This document shows positions 1-10,163 of a DNA stretch of 64,000 bases, one piece after another. The notes beneath the pieces were generated by a model. The model was not told the origin of the DNA and ran no database searches. It saw only the letters and a program-made list of their open reading frames with translations. Position 1 is the stretch's first letter. The number at the start of each line of letters is the position of its first letter. The translations under genes and the position numbers were made by a program. Source of the stretch: Bacteroidales bacterium (GTDB lineage: Bacteria; Bacteroidota; Bacteroidia; Bacteroidales; UBA1715); contig JADKDL010000004.1 in NCBI GenBank assembly GCA_016714605.1, positions 124,001 through 188,000 of the forward strand, written 5' to 3'.

Positions 1-1729
1 TATTTCCCATTTTATTGTTGTATCCAAATGCTTGTAAATCTTGCTCAAGTGCTATTGATAGTTTGTCAAAAGGCTCATGGTCAAAGCAAAAAGCGCTTCT
101 TACTTCATAGTAAAGGTTAAAAGAAAATTGACCATCGAGCATGCCTGAGTTTACATAACTTTTAAGTAAATCTCTGCCGCCAAACGTTTCACCAATTTGA
201 TATAACCGTTTATTTTCACGGCACATGATAGCATGTTTCAATTTGTGCGTGAGTTTTCTCCAAAAAACATCGGGTATATGCTTGGTAGCATCATGTCTAA
301 ACCCGTCTAAATTATAGGCATCTACCCAATATAAAGCGAACTCGGTCATAGTGTCAACTACTTCCGGTTTTTCATAGTCTAATGTAGGCAAAAATTTATC
401 AAACCAGGTTGTTAGGCGATGCTCTTCCCATCTTCCTATGTTGAGCGAACCATCGGGCAGGTAAAGTGGAGTTGCCCAGTCTGGATTCATTTTTATTATA
501 AAATTGTCTTCATGCACATGATTAGCAACTAAATCTAATATTACATTTATATTATTTTTATGTGCCTCATTCACCATTTCTTTCAAATCTTCAACAGTGC
601 CGAAGTGTTCATCTATTCTTGTAGAAATCGTTGGCCAATAGCCATGATATCCGGTAGATTTTTGCCCATCGCTTTCGCAAGCATGGTCAGGATTCTTTAC
701 CACAGGTGAAATCCAAAGTGTGTTTACACCTAGTTTATTGAAATATTTTTCTTTTATTTTTTGAGTTATTCCGGCTATATCACCACCGTAGTAATTCAAT
801 TTTGTTTGCAATCCTTCGGCTTTTATCGGATTGTCGTTCGATGGATTTCCATTACAAAATCTATCGACCATCAAAAAATATATAATTTGATTTTCTTTGT
901 CGTTCCTCGATAATTGTTTTGCATCTGTAAGTACTTTGCCATATTCTAATGGAATAAGCAAGTCATTAGATAATCCAAAATCGTTATATGCCCATACTCT
1001 TAAAAATGAACGCTTTATATTATAAGCTTCTTTCGGAATGGTAATGAGTAGTTTTTCGTTATTTCTGAATAAACTAGCTGAATTAATCCTTTTATTTTGC
1101 CATAAAACAACAAAATCTGTAATTTTTTCATCAGATGAAAGTACACAGCCTAACGAAAAATCCTTTTCTGTTGTTATTCTCGGAACTTCACCTTGCTTCT
1201 CGGTTCTTACTTTTAATAAGGAGTTAAAACCGCCGTATCCATTATCTATCTTATTCGGATTATCGGGGTCATTAAACCAGTTTCCGTTCGCAATCAATTG
1301 GTATGGGTAGTTTCCGGGTTCAAGCTTTAAATCTATTTCCCATTTCCCGTTAGTATAGTTAAAGTAATTATCTGATGGATTCCAGTTGTTAAAATCTCCA
1401 GCAATTTGAAGTGATTGAATATAGCCTCCGTGGGAGTCGAATGTGTATTTGTAAATTAATTTTTGTGATCGTAGAAGAACTAAATTATATAGTTCCTGAT
1501 TTATGTATATGTTAATCAGGAATATGTGTGGAATGAATCCGGATACATTAATTAGTAGAGTATTGTTAGTTTGGTTTAACTCCATTTTGAGACCATCTAC
1601 AGGGTCTATGTTTGTTATTTTCTCCGGATGCAAAAAATAATCGCCCAAATAAACCAATGTGGTTTCTAAATTTAGTTGTATAGGTGTTGCTAAATGGAAT
1701 ATTTCCCCACAAACAGTTTCTTCTTTCAT
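1..1729 (-). CDS. GH13 alpha-amylase family protein with N-terminal glycogen-binding domain (3' end outside window)
   Basis: Reading the minus strand from an ATG at 1729 gives an unbroken frame of 576 codons that runs off the left edge. After about 130 residues there is a CBM48/AMPK-type glycogen-binding segment (IAGDFNNWNP). The GH13 barrel follows: region I as DLVANH, the nucleophile motif GFRHDATKHIP, and the general acid in GETFGG. The third catalytic Asp should lie beyond position 1. No signal peptide is visible, so the product is probably cytoplasmic and acts on glycogen, starch or maltodextrin. Family assignment is firm; exact specificity (amylase, neopullulanase or cyclomaltodextrinase) is not readable. 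It is divergent from dacB, with 255 AT-rich bases between them. Confidence 0.9.
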   Translation of the reverse strand, partial: MKEETVCGEIFHLATPIQLNLETTLVYLGDYFLHPEKITNIDPVDGLKMELNQTNNTLLINVSGFIPHIFLINIYINQELYNLVLLRSQKLIYKYTFDSHGGYIQSLQIAGDFNNWNPSDNYFNYTNGKWEIDLKLEPGNYPYQLIANGNWFNDPDNPNKIDNGYGGFNSLLKVRTEKQGEVPRITTEKDFSLGCVLSSDEKITDFVVLWQNKRINSASLFRNNEKLLITIPKEAYNIKRSFLRVWAYNDFGLSNDLLIPLEYGKVLTDAKQLSRNDKENQIIYFLMVDRFCNGNPSNDNPIKAEGLQTKLNYYGGDIAGITQKIKEKYFNKLGVNTLWISPVVKNPDHACESDGQKSTGYHGYWPTISTRIDEHFGTVEDLKEMVNEAHKNNINVILDLVANHVHEDNFIIKMNPDWATPLYLPDGSLNIGRWEEHRLTTWFDKFLPTLDYEKPEVVDTMTEFALYWVDAYNLDGFRHDATKHIPDVFWRKLTHKLKHAIMCRENKRLYQIGETFGGRDLLKSYVNSGMLDGQFSFNLYYEVRSAFCFDHEPFDKLSIALEQDLQAFGYNNKMGN

Positions 1730-1984
1730 CCTATAGAATATACCGAATTTTCTCAAAAGTTATACTTTTACAAACTTAATGTTTCAAATTTGAAAAATAT
1801 ATAGATTTTGATTTTTTTTTTATCTCTTATTCGTTTTGTATTGAATTTTATATAAATAAAGTAAAAAAAACAATAAATTAATAAATTTGAAGCTGTTTTT
1901 TCTATTTTTACCATTCTTAAAACAAGAAAATAAACTTTCATTTCTTGTTTTAGACTTTGAAAGACATTATTTATTTTTTAGATT

Positions 1985-3433
1985 ATGATAATTATTAAAA
2001 AATCAATTCCTACTTTTTTATTTTTTGTTTTTATTATTTGTTGTGTTTATAATACTGGAAATGCTCAAAATCAAATTGGTACGCTTAATAATATTGAATC
2101 TTCTTTTTTATCAAATGCTTCGGTTGGGATATCAATAAAAAAAATAAAGAATGATTCTGTTATTTATGACTATAATGGAAATAAAAACCTAATACCTGCT
2201 TCTGTTCTCAAATTAGTAACAGCCTATTGTATTTTAGAACAGAAAGGGGCGGATTATACCTTCAAAACATCTTTACAGCATACTGGAATTATTAAGCAAG
2301 ATACGCTTTGGGGTAATTTAATTATAAAAGGTGGTAATGATATGAGTTTAGGTTCTCGTTATTTTTACACCTCTACCGATATTGTTTTTAAAAATATAAT
2401 TGGTTATCTGGGATTTAAAGTAATTATGGGCGATATTATTGTCGATATTTCTAGGTTTGACAATGAATATGTGCATCCAACATGGACATGGCAAGATCTT
2501 GGAAACTACTATGGATGTGGTGTCTATGGCTTATCTTTTTTAGATAATAGTTTTGAGATAAAGTTCAATGCTAATGGAAAACTAAATGAACCGGCTCAAA
2601 TTAATTCTATTAATCCATCGTTAATAGATATTTCTATTGATAATGATGTATGTGTAGGTTTGCAAGGTAGTGGAGATAATGCTTATCTATATGGATATTA
2701 TAATTCTAAAACATATCAAGCAAAAGGTAGCTTGGCAAAACGTGCCGAATTATATACTTTAAAAGGATCGTTACCCAATCCTCCATTATTATTTGCCGAG
2801 ATGTTTAGAAATTATATTACCTCTAATGGTTACTTTGTAAAAGGTAAAGCTTTGGTTAGCAATGATAAAATTGCAGACACCGTTTTTAATCTAGGCTTCA
2901 TAAGCTCACCACCATTGAAAGAATTAATAAAAAACATGAATGAAAAAAGTAATAACATGTTTGCTGAACATTTTTTCAAGGAATTTAGTGCAGATATTTT
3001 AACACAAGGAAGCTTTGATAAGTCTGCAACTTTTGTAAAACAGTTTTTAACACAAAAAGTCAAGAACTCTGAGCAAATCAATGTGGTAGATGGTAGTGGC
3101 TTGTCTCGCTTTAACACAATTTCTGCCGAGGTTCTAACATCTATTTTGGTGAATATTGCAAATGGTAAAAATTACAGGGTTTTTAAGGAGTCTTTAGCTG
3201 TTTCTGGTAAAACAGGTACTCTTAGTAGTTTTGGTGTTAATTCTGCCTTAAATGGGGCTATTTACGCCAAAACAGGCTCTATGACAAGAGTAAGATCGTT
3301 GGCCGGATACATTAAAGCAAAGTCGGGTAGTGAATATGCTTTTAGCATTATTATAAATAATTTCAATTCTAGTCATGCCGATATTAGAAAATGGACTGAA
3401 GATTTTCTATTGCAGTTTTACCTAAATAATTAG
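1985..3433 (+). CDS. dacB: D-alanyl-D-alanine carboxypeptidase/endopeptidase (PBP4, peptidase S13)
   Basis: 482 residues with an N-terminal hydrophobic signal peptide (cut near residue 27, after GNA). All three penicillin-binding motifs are present: SxxK as SVLK (S73, K76), SxN as SNN in the segment NEKSNNMFAEH, and KTG in SGKTGTLSS. The long insertion between the first two motifs is typical of class C PBP4. It trims or cleaves peptidoglycan cross-links in the periplasm. The stop is only two bases before the next gene's ATG, so it probably shares a transcript with the following short-chain dehydrogenase. An exact TAAATTTG -7-like box sits at 1882-1889 upstream, but I found no matching -33 box at good spacing. 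Confidence 0.93.
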   Translation: MIIIKKSIPTFLFFVFIICCVYNTGNAQNQIGTLNNIESSFLSNASVGISIKKIKNDSVIYDYNGNKNLIPASVLKLVTAYCILEQKGADYTFKTSLQHTGIIKQDTLWGNLIIKGGNDMSLGSRYFYTSTDIVFKNIIGYLGFKVIMGDIIVDISRFDNEYVHPTWTWQDLGNYYGCGVYGLSFLDNSFEIKFNANGKLNEPAQINSINPSLIDISIDNDVCVGLQGSGDNAYLYGYYNSKTYQAKGSLAKRAELYTLKGSLPNPPLLFAEMFRNYITSNGYFVKGKALVSNDKIADTVFNLGFISSPPLKELIKNMNEKSNNMFAEHFFKEFSADILTQGSFDKSATFVKQFLTQKVKNSEQINVVDGSGLSRFNTISAEVLTSILVNIANGKNYRVFKESLAVSGKTGTLSSFGVNSALNGAIYAKTGSMTRVRSLAGYIKAKSGSEYAFSIIINNFNSSHADIRKWTEDFLLQFYLNN

Positions 3434-3435
3434 AA

Positions 3436-4239
3436 ATGTATAATTCATATTTCGATAATAAAATAATTTGGATAACTGGAGCATCATCAGGTATTGGTGA
3501 AGCCTTGGCTGTATCATTGGCAAAATGTAATGCGAGATTGATTTTATCGTCTAGGCGTGAAAGTGAATTGCTGAGAGTTAAAGATTTGTGCGAGCAAAGT
3601 GGGAGCAAAGTAAAAATATTGGTTTTAGATTTACTAAAATCCGATGAGTTGGTCCAAAAATCAAAAGAAGCAATTTCTCTTTACGGTAAAATTGACATTT
3701 TCATTAATAATGGAGGTGTTACTCAACGCTCTTTAATTGTAGAAACTCCAATAGAGGTTGATAGGAAAATTATGGAAGTAGATTATTTTGGTGGGGTTAT
3801 TATTACAAAAGCAATTTTGCCTACGATGATTGAAAACAAGTATGGCCATATAGTTTCTATATCAAGTATTTCCGGATGTTTTGGATTTCCGTTGCGTTCT
3901 GCATATTGTGCTGCTAAGCATGCTATGTATGGTTTTTTTGAAACTGTACATGCCGAATTATCTGACAAAAATATATTTTCTACAATAATTGCTCCCGGAC
4001 GTATTAATACCACAATTTCTACCAATGCCATTACAAAAGACGGTACTGCTTATGGTAAAATGGATCATGGTCAAGCTGGTGGAATGGATGTAACCGTTTT
4101 TGCTCATAAAACTTTAAAAGCAATTTCGAAAAAGAAAGTCGAGGCAGTTATTGGTGGAAAAGAAATAATTATGGTTTTTTTGAGAAGAAAATTTTCATTT
4201 GTATTTTTTCGGATAGTAAAAAAAGTTAATCCGATATAG
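3436..4239 (+). CDS. SDR family NAD(P)-dependent oxidoreductase
   Basis: 267 residues, classical short-chain dehydrogenase. The cofactor motif TGASSGIG is at residues 14-21, the NNGG variant of NNAG at 91-94, and the catalytic Y157-x3-K161 pair has its partner Ser near 144. The closest architecture is the DHRS7-like SDR group, which acts on lipophilic carbonyl or hydroxyl substrates; the substrate cannot be read here. The C-terminus is basic and hydrophobic (VFLRRKFSFVFFRIVKK), suggesting membrane association. It starts two bases after dacB and is followed 27 bases later by a VOC protein, so these three look like one operon. The functional link between them is unknown. Confidence 0.88.
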   Translation: MYNSYFDNKIIWITGASSGIGEALAVSLAKCNARLILSSRRESELLRVKDLCEQSGSKVKILVLDLLKSDELVQKSKEAISLYGKIDIFINNGGVTQRSLIVETPIEVDRKIMEVDYFGGVIITKAILPTMIENKYGHIVSISSISGCFGFPLRSAYCAAKHAMYGFFETVHAELSDKNIFSTIIAPGRINTTISTNAITKDGTAYGKMDHGQAGGMDVTVFAHKTLKAISKKKVEAVIGGKEIIMVFLRRKFSFVFFRIVKKVNPI

Positions 4240-4266
4240 TGTGTTTTTACTAAAATCAATTGAATA

Positions 4267-5339
4267 ATGAATAAATATTTTATTAGAGGTATTCAACAGA
4301 TAGGTATTGGTGTGAGCAATTTAGATGCTGCATTTTCGTGGTATAGAAAGTATTTTGGAGCTGATTTAAAGGTGTTTGATGATGATTCGGTTGCTGAGTT
4401 TATGTTGCCTTATACCGGCGGTGTACCTCAAAGAAGACGTGCGGTATTAGCTATAAATATTGAAGGTGGAGGCGGTTTTGAAATATGGCAGTACAAAGGT
4501 CGTATTCCTAATAAAGCTGATTTTGATATTCAAATTGGCGATTTGGGAATTTTTGCAGCTAAAATTAAAACAAGAAGTGTAGAGAGTACTTTTGCTTTTT
4601 TTAAATCTGAAAATCTAAACATTTCCAGTTTGCTCAAAGATCCTATTGGCAATTCGTATTTTTGGATTACTGACCCATGGGAAAATAAATTTCAAATAGT
4701 TGAGGGAAGTGGTTGGTATACTGACGATAATAAAAAAACCGGACTTGTTTATGGTGCTGTAATGGTGTTCCTGATATTGAAAAAGCATTCGCGGTATACA
4801 AAAATATTTTAGGTTATACCGAAGAGGTTTACAACCTTGAATCTGTTTTTGATGATTTTGCAAGTTTGAAAGGTGGAAGTACTAAAATAAAGCGTGTATT
4901 GCTAAAGCACACAGAACCCAGAAATGGTTGCTTTGGAGCTCTTTTTGGACCTAGCCAGATTGAACTGGTTCAGCTCACAGAACATAAGCCAAAATTTATA
5001 TTTGAAAATAGGTTTTGGGGCGATTTAGGATTTATACATATTTGTTTTGATATTTCAAATATGAATGAATTAAGAATAAAATCTATGCAAGAGGGATTTC
5101 CTTTTACGGTTGATAGCTTTATGGCGCAACAAGGCAGTAGTTTTGATATGGGTGAAACAAAAGGCTTGTTTTCTTACATAGAAGATAATGGTAAAACCTT
5201 GATTGAATTTGTAGAAGGACATAAATTACCAATTATAAAATGGCTTGGTTGGCAGATTAATCTTAAAGATAGAAATCCGCAGAAACCGCTACCTCGCTGG
5301 GTTGTAAAGGCTTTGAAGTTTAAACGAGTTAAAGGGTAG
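4267..5339 (+). CDS. Two-domain VOC (glyoxalase/bleomycin resistance/dioxygenase) protein, frameshifted
   Basis: Two tandem VOC modules. The first begins near residue 6 (IQQIGIGVSNLDAAFSWY), the second after the break (GVPDIEKAFAVYKNILGY). The frame breaks near 4763: inserting one T into 'gtaatggtg' continues the protein as VIGVPDIEKAF and gives exactly 357 residues. Without the repair the first frame ends at 4812 and the rest would have to restart at an internal Met at 4866. VOC proteins are metal-dependent enzymes or binders; a two-module fold resembles ring-cleaving or 4-hydroxyphenylpyruvate-type dioxygenases, but the substrate is unknown. It is flanked on both sides by SDR genes, which suggests a small-molecule oxidation or detoxification role (inference). 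Confidence 0.78.
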
Positions 5340-5466
5340 CTGTCTAAACAGAAACAGAAAATTTAAAATAGTTGATTTGAAATTTTCTTTTTAAAATTGC
5401 GTTTAAGATTTTGTTTTTAAAACTTAAAAAATAAAAAAAAAATAAAAAAAAAGTAAAAATATATTA

Positions 5467-6255
5467 ATGGTAGAAAATGTTTTAATCACCGGAGCATCAA
5501 AGGGAATTGGGAAAGCTATTGCAGAACTATTGGTGAATAATAATTTTAATGTATATGGTACAACGAGAAATTTAGCTCAATTGACCGAAAAAAATGATAA
5601 AGTTAAATATCTACAATTAGATTTGTCTGACGAGCAGAGTATTAGAGCTTGTGTAGATAAAATTGAAACTATTGATATACTCATAAATAATGCTGGGCAA
5701 TCGCAAATTGCAGCATTTGAAGAAGTTCCAATGGACAAATTGCGGGCTCTATTTGAAATTAATTATTTTGGAATGGCTACTTTAACTCAGTTATTATTGC
5801 CTAAGTTAAAGAAAAGTAAGCATCCTAAAATTATTAATATTGGTTCTATGATTGGTACGTTTCCTTTACCATTTTATTCGAGTTATGGTGCAACTAAAGC
5901 ATGTACTCAGACTATGACATACTGCTTAAGACACGAACTAAAAGCTTTTGGTATTCAGGTTTGTATTGTGGAACCAAATGATATTAAGACAACAATAACG
6001 CCCGACTTTTTGTTTGTTAATGGTAGTGAATATCATAATGATTTAGTTAAAATGCGAGATTCTGTGAAGTCTAAAATGGAAAAAGCTCACGATCCTGTTT
6101 GTGTTTCGACGTTAATTTTGAAATTAATAAAAAAACAAAAATTAAAAAGCAGATATATTGTTGGAGGTATGGGTGGCGTTTTTGTCTTTTTTAAGCGTTT
6201 TGTGCCAGATAGTTTGGTGGAATACACAGTAAGAAAGATGTACAACCTTAAATAA
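5467..6255 (+). CDS. SDR family oxidoreductase
   Basis: 262 residues. The cofactor motif TGASKGIG is at residues 8-15, NNAG at 74-77, and the catalytic triad is S127, Y140 and K144 (YGATK). It is a second classical SDR, only loosely similar to the one at 3436. The C-terminus is basic (FKRFVPDSLVEYTVRKMY). It starts 127 bases after the VOC gene, behind a run of A and T that includes a 16-base A-rich stretch, so it may have its own promoter. The family is firm and the substrate unknown. Confidence 0.87.
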   Translation: MVENVLITGASKGIGKAIAELLVNNNFNVYGTTRNLAQLTEKNDKVKYLQLDLSDEQSIRACVDKIETIDILINNAGQSQIAAFEEVPMDKLRALFEINYFGMATLTQLLLPKLKKSKHPKIINIGSMIGTFPLPFYSSYGATKACTQTMTYCLRHELKAFGIQVCIVEPNDIKTTITPDFLFVNGSEYHNDLVKMRDSVKSKMEKAHDPVCVSTLILKLIKKQKLKSRYIVGGMGGVFVFFKRFVPDSLVEYTVRKMYNLK

Positions 6256-6332
6256 TATAAATTTTATTGGGAATATTGAAAATACTTAGTTTAATTTGCA
6301 CTTTAAATAATAATCTAATAAAAAATTTAATC

Positions 6333-6500
6333 ATGGCTCATAAAATTACTGAAGAGTGCATAGCTTGTGGAGCGTGTGCTGGAGAATGTCCGGTAGAAGC
6401 TATTTCTGAAGGCGAAATCTACGTTATTGATAAAGATACTTGTACTGATTGTGGTGCATGTACTGAGGTTTGCCCAACAGGAGCTATCATTGCAGGATAA
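6333..6500 (+). CDS. 2x[4Fe-4S] bacterial ferredoxin
   Basis: 55 residues from the ATG at 6333. I prefer this start over a TTG at 6267 because the family begins MAHKIT at the first cluster. Two CxxCxxCxxxCP motifs bind two [4Fe-4S] clusters: C9, C12, C15, C19 and C37, C40, C43, C47. It is a cytoplasmic low-potential electron carrier, for example for pyruvate or indolepyruvate:ferredoxin oxidoreductases; an iorA gene is present at 59032. It is followed at once by a strong terminator, so it is probably a short, well expressed transcript. Confidence 0.95.
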   Translation: MAHKITEECIACGACAGECPVEAISEGEIYVIDKDTCTDCGACTEVCPTGAIIAG

Positions 6501-6505
6501 AAATT

Positions 6506-6535
6506 AAAAAGGAGGCTTGTTTAAGCCTCCTTTTT
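6506..6535. terminator. Bidirectional rho-independent terminator between ferredoxin and sigma factor genes
   Basis: Perfect stem GGAGGCTT / AAGCCTCC with loop GTTT, extended by five A before and five T after, so it can stop transcription in both directions. It lies between two convergent genes, the ferredoxin (plus) and the sigma factor (minus). Confidence 0.9.
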
Positions 6536-6538
6536 AAT

Positions 6539-7129
6539 TTATTCTATAACCAAAGAGAGATTCTTCTCTTGAATCAATTTTCTTAGGTTGAGAATTGCAT
6601 AGCGCATTCTTCCTAAAGCTGTGTTTATGTTTACATTGGTAAAATCAGCAATCTCTTTGAAACTCATATCTAAATATAATCTCATAATTACTATAGATTT
6701 TTGTTCCTCTGGTAATTCTTGTACTAAGTTTTTCAATTGAATAGCTAATTGCTTACTTACAATGTTTTGCTCAATATTTTTTTCAGAAAATTTCGGTGAA
6801 CTAAATATATCTATCTCAAAAGCATCGGTTGAAATTTCTTTGTAGTTCTTCTGTTTTCTAAAGTAATCAATAACAAGATTATGAGCTATTCTCATTACCC
6901 AAGCCGAAAAACGTCCATCTTCGTTGTAACGTCCTTGTTTTAAGGATTTTATAACTTTAATAAAAGTGTCTTGAAATAAATCTTCTGCGAGAGTCTCTTC
7001 TTTTACCAAGTAAAGAATATGAGTATATACTTTTTGTTTGTGTCTTTTTAATAGAACCTCAAACGCTGACTGACTTCCATCAATAAATTGTCTCACCAAT
7101 TCTTGATCAGTTAAATTTAAACTTTCCAT
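6539..7129 (-). CDS. ECF-type RNA polymerase sigma factor
   Basis: 196 residues. Sigma region 2 is at about 24-100, with the core-binding and -10 recognition segment around LAEDLFQDTFIKV and WVMRIAHNLVIDYFRKQK. Region 4 is near 140-190 with the helix-turn-helix SFKEIADFTNVNINTALGRMRYA. No anti-sigma gene is adjacent: ferredoxin lies downstream on the other strand and uvrA diverges upstream. The start is well supported by AGGAGG six bases before ATG, which is unusually good for this phylum. A two-box Bacteroidetes promoter lies about 95 bases upstream. The regulon cannot be read from the sequence. Confidence 0.92.
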   Translation of the reverse strand: MESLNLTDQELVRQFIDGSQSAFEVLLKRHKQKVYTHILYLVKEETLAEDLFQDTFIKVIKSLKQGRYNEDGRFSAWVMRIAHNLVIDYFRKQKNYKEISTDAFEIDIFSSPKFSEKNIEQNIVSKQLAIQLKNLVQELPEEQKSIVIMRLYLDMSFKEIADFTNVNINTALGRMRYAILNLRKLIQEKNLSLVIE

Positions 7130-7216
7130 GTTTACCTCCTAATGTTTAACGAGTGTTGAAAAGTAGAAATCAGTCTATAAAGCCTCCTTTTTTTGAGTGA
7201 ATATATTTAATAATTA

Positions 7217-7247
7217 CAAATCTAATAATTTTTTATTAATTTCCAAA
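7217..7247 (-). promoter_or_regulatory. Bacteroidetes-type promoter of the ECF sigma factor
   Basis: On the minus strand, TTTG (7247-7244), a 19-base spacer and TAGATTTG (7224-7217) match the -33 TTTG / -7 TAnnTTTG consensus. Transcription should begin near 7210, giving a leader of about 80 bases. That leader contains AGGAGG twice, once in the 7175-7185 area and once next to the start codon. Confidence 0.7.
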
Positions 7248-7308
7248 AAATATTGTAAACAAATTTTATTTTCTGAAATTTGCATTCTAAAATTAATTAT
7301 AAATATTG

Positions 7309-10112
7309 ATGACAAACGCTACAAAAAATAATATAATTGATATAAAAAACGTAAAAGTTCATAATTTAAAAAATGTAAGTTTACAATTAACTCGCGATAA
7401 ATTTATCGTTATAACCGGAGTATCTGGCTCAGGTAAGTCGTCGTTGGCATTCGATACAATCTACGCTGAGGGGCAAAGAAGGTATGTAGAGAGCCTTTCT
7501 TCTTATGCTAGACAGTTCCTAGGTAAAATAAATAAACCCGAGGTAGAATACATAAAAGGAATTCCTCCGGCTATTGCAATTGAGCAAAAAGTAAGTACTA
7601 GAAATCCTCGATCTACTGTCGGTACTTCGACCGAGATTTATGCTTATATTAAACTATTGTATGCTCGTATTGGAAAAACAATTTCGCCAATTTCCGGAAC
7701 CGAAGTTAAGCGTGATAAGGTAAGTGATATTGTAAATTTTATTTATTCTTACCCAGAAGAAACAAAATCTTGATTCAAGCACCAATTGTTGATTCTGAAA
7801 GAAGCTTATTGGAGGATTTAGATTTGTTGCAAAAGCAAGGCTTTTCAAGGGTTGTATATGATGGAACTATTCATAGAATTGATGAATTTGTGTCTGTTCT
7901 GACAAAAAAAGAAAAGCAAAAGGTAAATTTGTTGATAGATAGAATTAAAGTAGCTTCTAATACCGATACCGAAAATAGACTTGCCGATTCTATTCAAACT
8001 GCTTATTATGAGGGAAAAGGTGTTTGTATTATTGGTGTTCTAAATGAAAATGATGAAATAAAAAACTATACATTTTCTGACTCATTTGAGGTTGATGGAA
8101 TTGTATTTCAAGAACCTACAATTCATACTTTTAGCTTTAACAGTCCGTTGGGCGCTTGTCCTACCTGTGAGGGTTTTGGTAAGGTTATGGGCATAGACCC
8201 TGATTTGGTTATTCCTAATAAGTCGCTCTCTATTTATGAGGATGCTGTAGCGTGTTGGAAAGGTGAAAAAATGAGTGAATGGAAAGACCAGCTTGTTTTT
8301 ACTGCATCTAAATTCGATTTTCCTATACATAAACCTTATTTTGAGCTTTCTAAAGAGCAGAAGGAGTTGGTTTGGCAGGGAAATAAACATTTTGGAGGTA
8401 TCAATGATTTTTTCAAGATGGTGGAAGAGAATTTGTACAAAATTCAGTATAGAGTTCTATTATCCAGATACAGAGGAAAAACACTTTGTCCTACCTGTAA
8501 AGGCACACGCTTGAAGCCGGAAGCCGGATATGTAAAGGTTTGCAGTAGGTCTATTAGTGAAATTGTTGATTTATCTATATATGAACTTAAAAAGTTTTTT
8601 GATGAAATAAAACTTTCAGAAAATGAGTTGATTGTAGCAGCAAGAGTGTTGTATGAAATAAAATCAAGAATCAATTTTTTGCTCAGTGTAGGTTTAGGTT
8701 ACCTTACACTCAATAGGTTATCTTCTACACTATCAGGGGGCGAATCGCAGAGAATTAATTTGGCTACTTCTTTGGGTAGCAGCCTTGTAGGTTCATTGTA
8801 TATTTTAGATGAGCCAAGTATCGGATTGCATTCTCGAGATACTCATTTGCTTATTGATGTACTGAAAAAATTACAATCGCTCGGAAATACTGTAATCGTT
8901 GTAGAGCATGATGAAGAAATCATGAGAGCTGCTGATGAAGTTATAGATATTGGTCCTAATGCCGGTATTTTTGGTGGAGAAATTGTTTTTCAAGGTAATT
9001 GGGATCAAATTCACAAAGAAGATAAAAGTCTTACGGCTAGGTATTTAAATGGAAAAAATGTAATAGAAATTCCTTCTCTAAGGAGAGTCTGGAATAACGT
9101 TGTCACGATTCATGGCGCTAGAGAAAATAACTTAAAAAATATAACTGTTTCATTTCCTCTTAATGTTTTAACAGTTATTACAGGTGTAAGTGGATCGGGG
9201 AAATCTACATTAATAAAGAAGATATTATATCCGGCTTTGCATAAAGCTTTGGGTCAGGTGAGCGAAGCTCCAGGTGAATATGATAAAATTAGCGGTGCTT
9301 TTTCTCAAATTCATTCTGTAGAATTTGTTGATCAAAACCCAATTGGTAAATCTTCTCGTTCTAATCCGGTTACTTACAGCAAAGCTTTTGATGAAGTAAG
9401 AAAACTTTATGCCGATGAACCTCAGTCTAAATTGTATGCTTTTAAGCCTGCCCATTTTTCTTTTAATGTTGATGGTGGCAGATGCGAAGAGTGCCAAGGT
9501 GAAGGTATAATAAGGGTAGAAATGCAATTTATGGCAGATATAGAACTGCTTTGCGAAAGTTGCAATGGCAGAAGGTTCAAAGATGATGTTTTGGAAGTGA
9601 AATTTCTAGGTAAATCTATTTTTGATGTTCTTGAATTGTCAGTAGATGAGGCAATTGATTTTTTTAAATCGAAACCAAATTCGACAACTAATAAAATTGT
9701 TGAAAAACTTAAACCTCTGCAAGATGTTGGTCTTGGCTATGTGAAACTAGGACAATCTTCTAGTACTCTGAGTGGTGGAGAATCGCAACGTATTAAATTA
9801 GCTTCATTCTTAGGCAAAGAAAATCATGATAAACCATGTTTGTTCATCTTCGACGAACCTACTACGGGCTTGCATTTTCATGATATTTCGAAACTATTAA
9901 AAGCTTTCAATGATTTATTAAAATACGGACATTCTATTATTGTTATAGAACATAATATGGATGTTATTAAGTCTGCCGATTGGCTTATAGATTTAGGTCC
10001 GGAAGGTGGAGATGAGGGTGGATTAGTTCTTTTTGAAGGTATTCCTGAGGATATGATTCATTGTTCTAAATCATATACAGGTACTTTTCTTAAAGAAAAA
10101 TTAAAGAAATAA
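7309..10112 (+). CDS. uvrA: Excinuclease ABC subunit A, frameshifted
   Basis: DNA damage recognition ATPase of nucleotide excision repair. The first Walker A is GVSGSGKSSLAF and the second GVSGSGKSTL. ABC signatures LSGGESQRI occur in both halves. Zinc-finger cysteines appear as CPTCEG, CPTCKG, CEECQG and CESCNG. The frame breaks near 7763-7766: adding one A to the AAAA run restores ETKILIQAPIVDSERS and gives 934 residues, the usual UvrA length. Without repair a stop occurs at 7773. The ATG at 7309 is preferred over the TTG just before it. Because UvrA is core and both halves are intact, I read the break as a sequencing error. Confidence 0.93.
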
Positions 10113-10163
10113 ATTGATTGATATTAAACACATTATGTGTAAACAGTTTACTAATTTGAAACT

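Noticed and set aside
1038..1310. A plus-strand open frame of 90 codons over the GH13 gene
   Set aside because: It is antisense to a well conserved minus-strand glycosidase with intact motifs.
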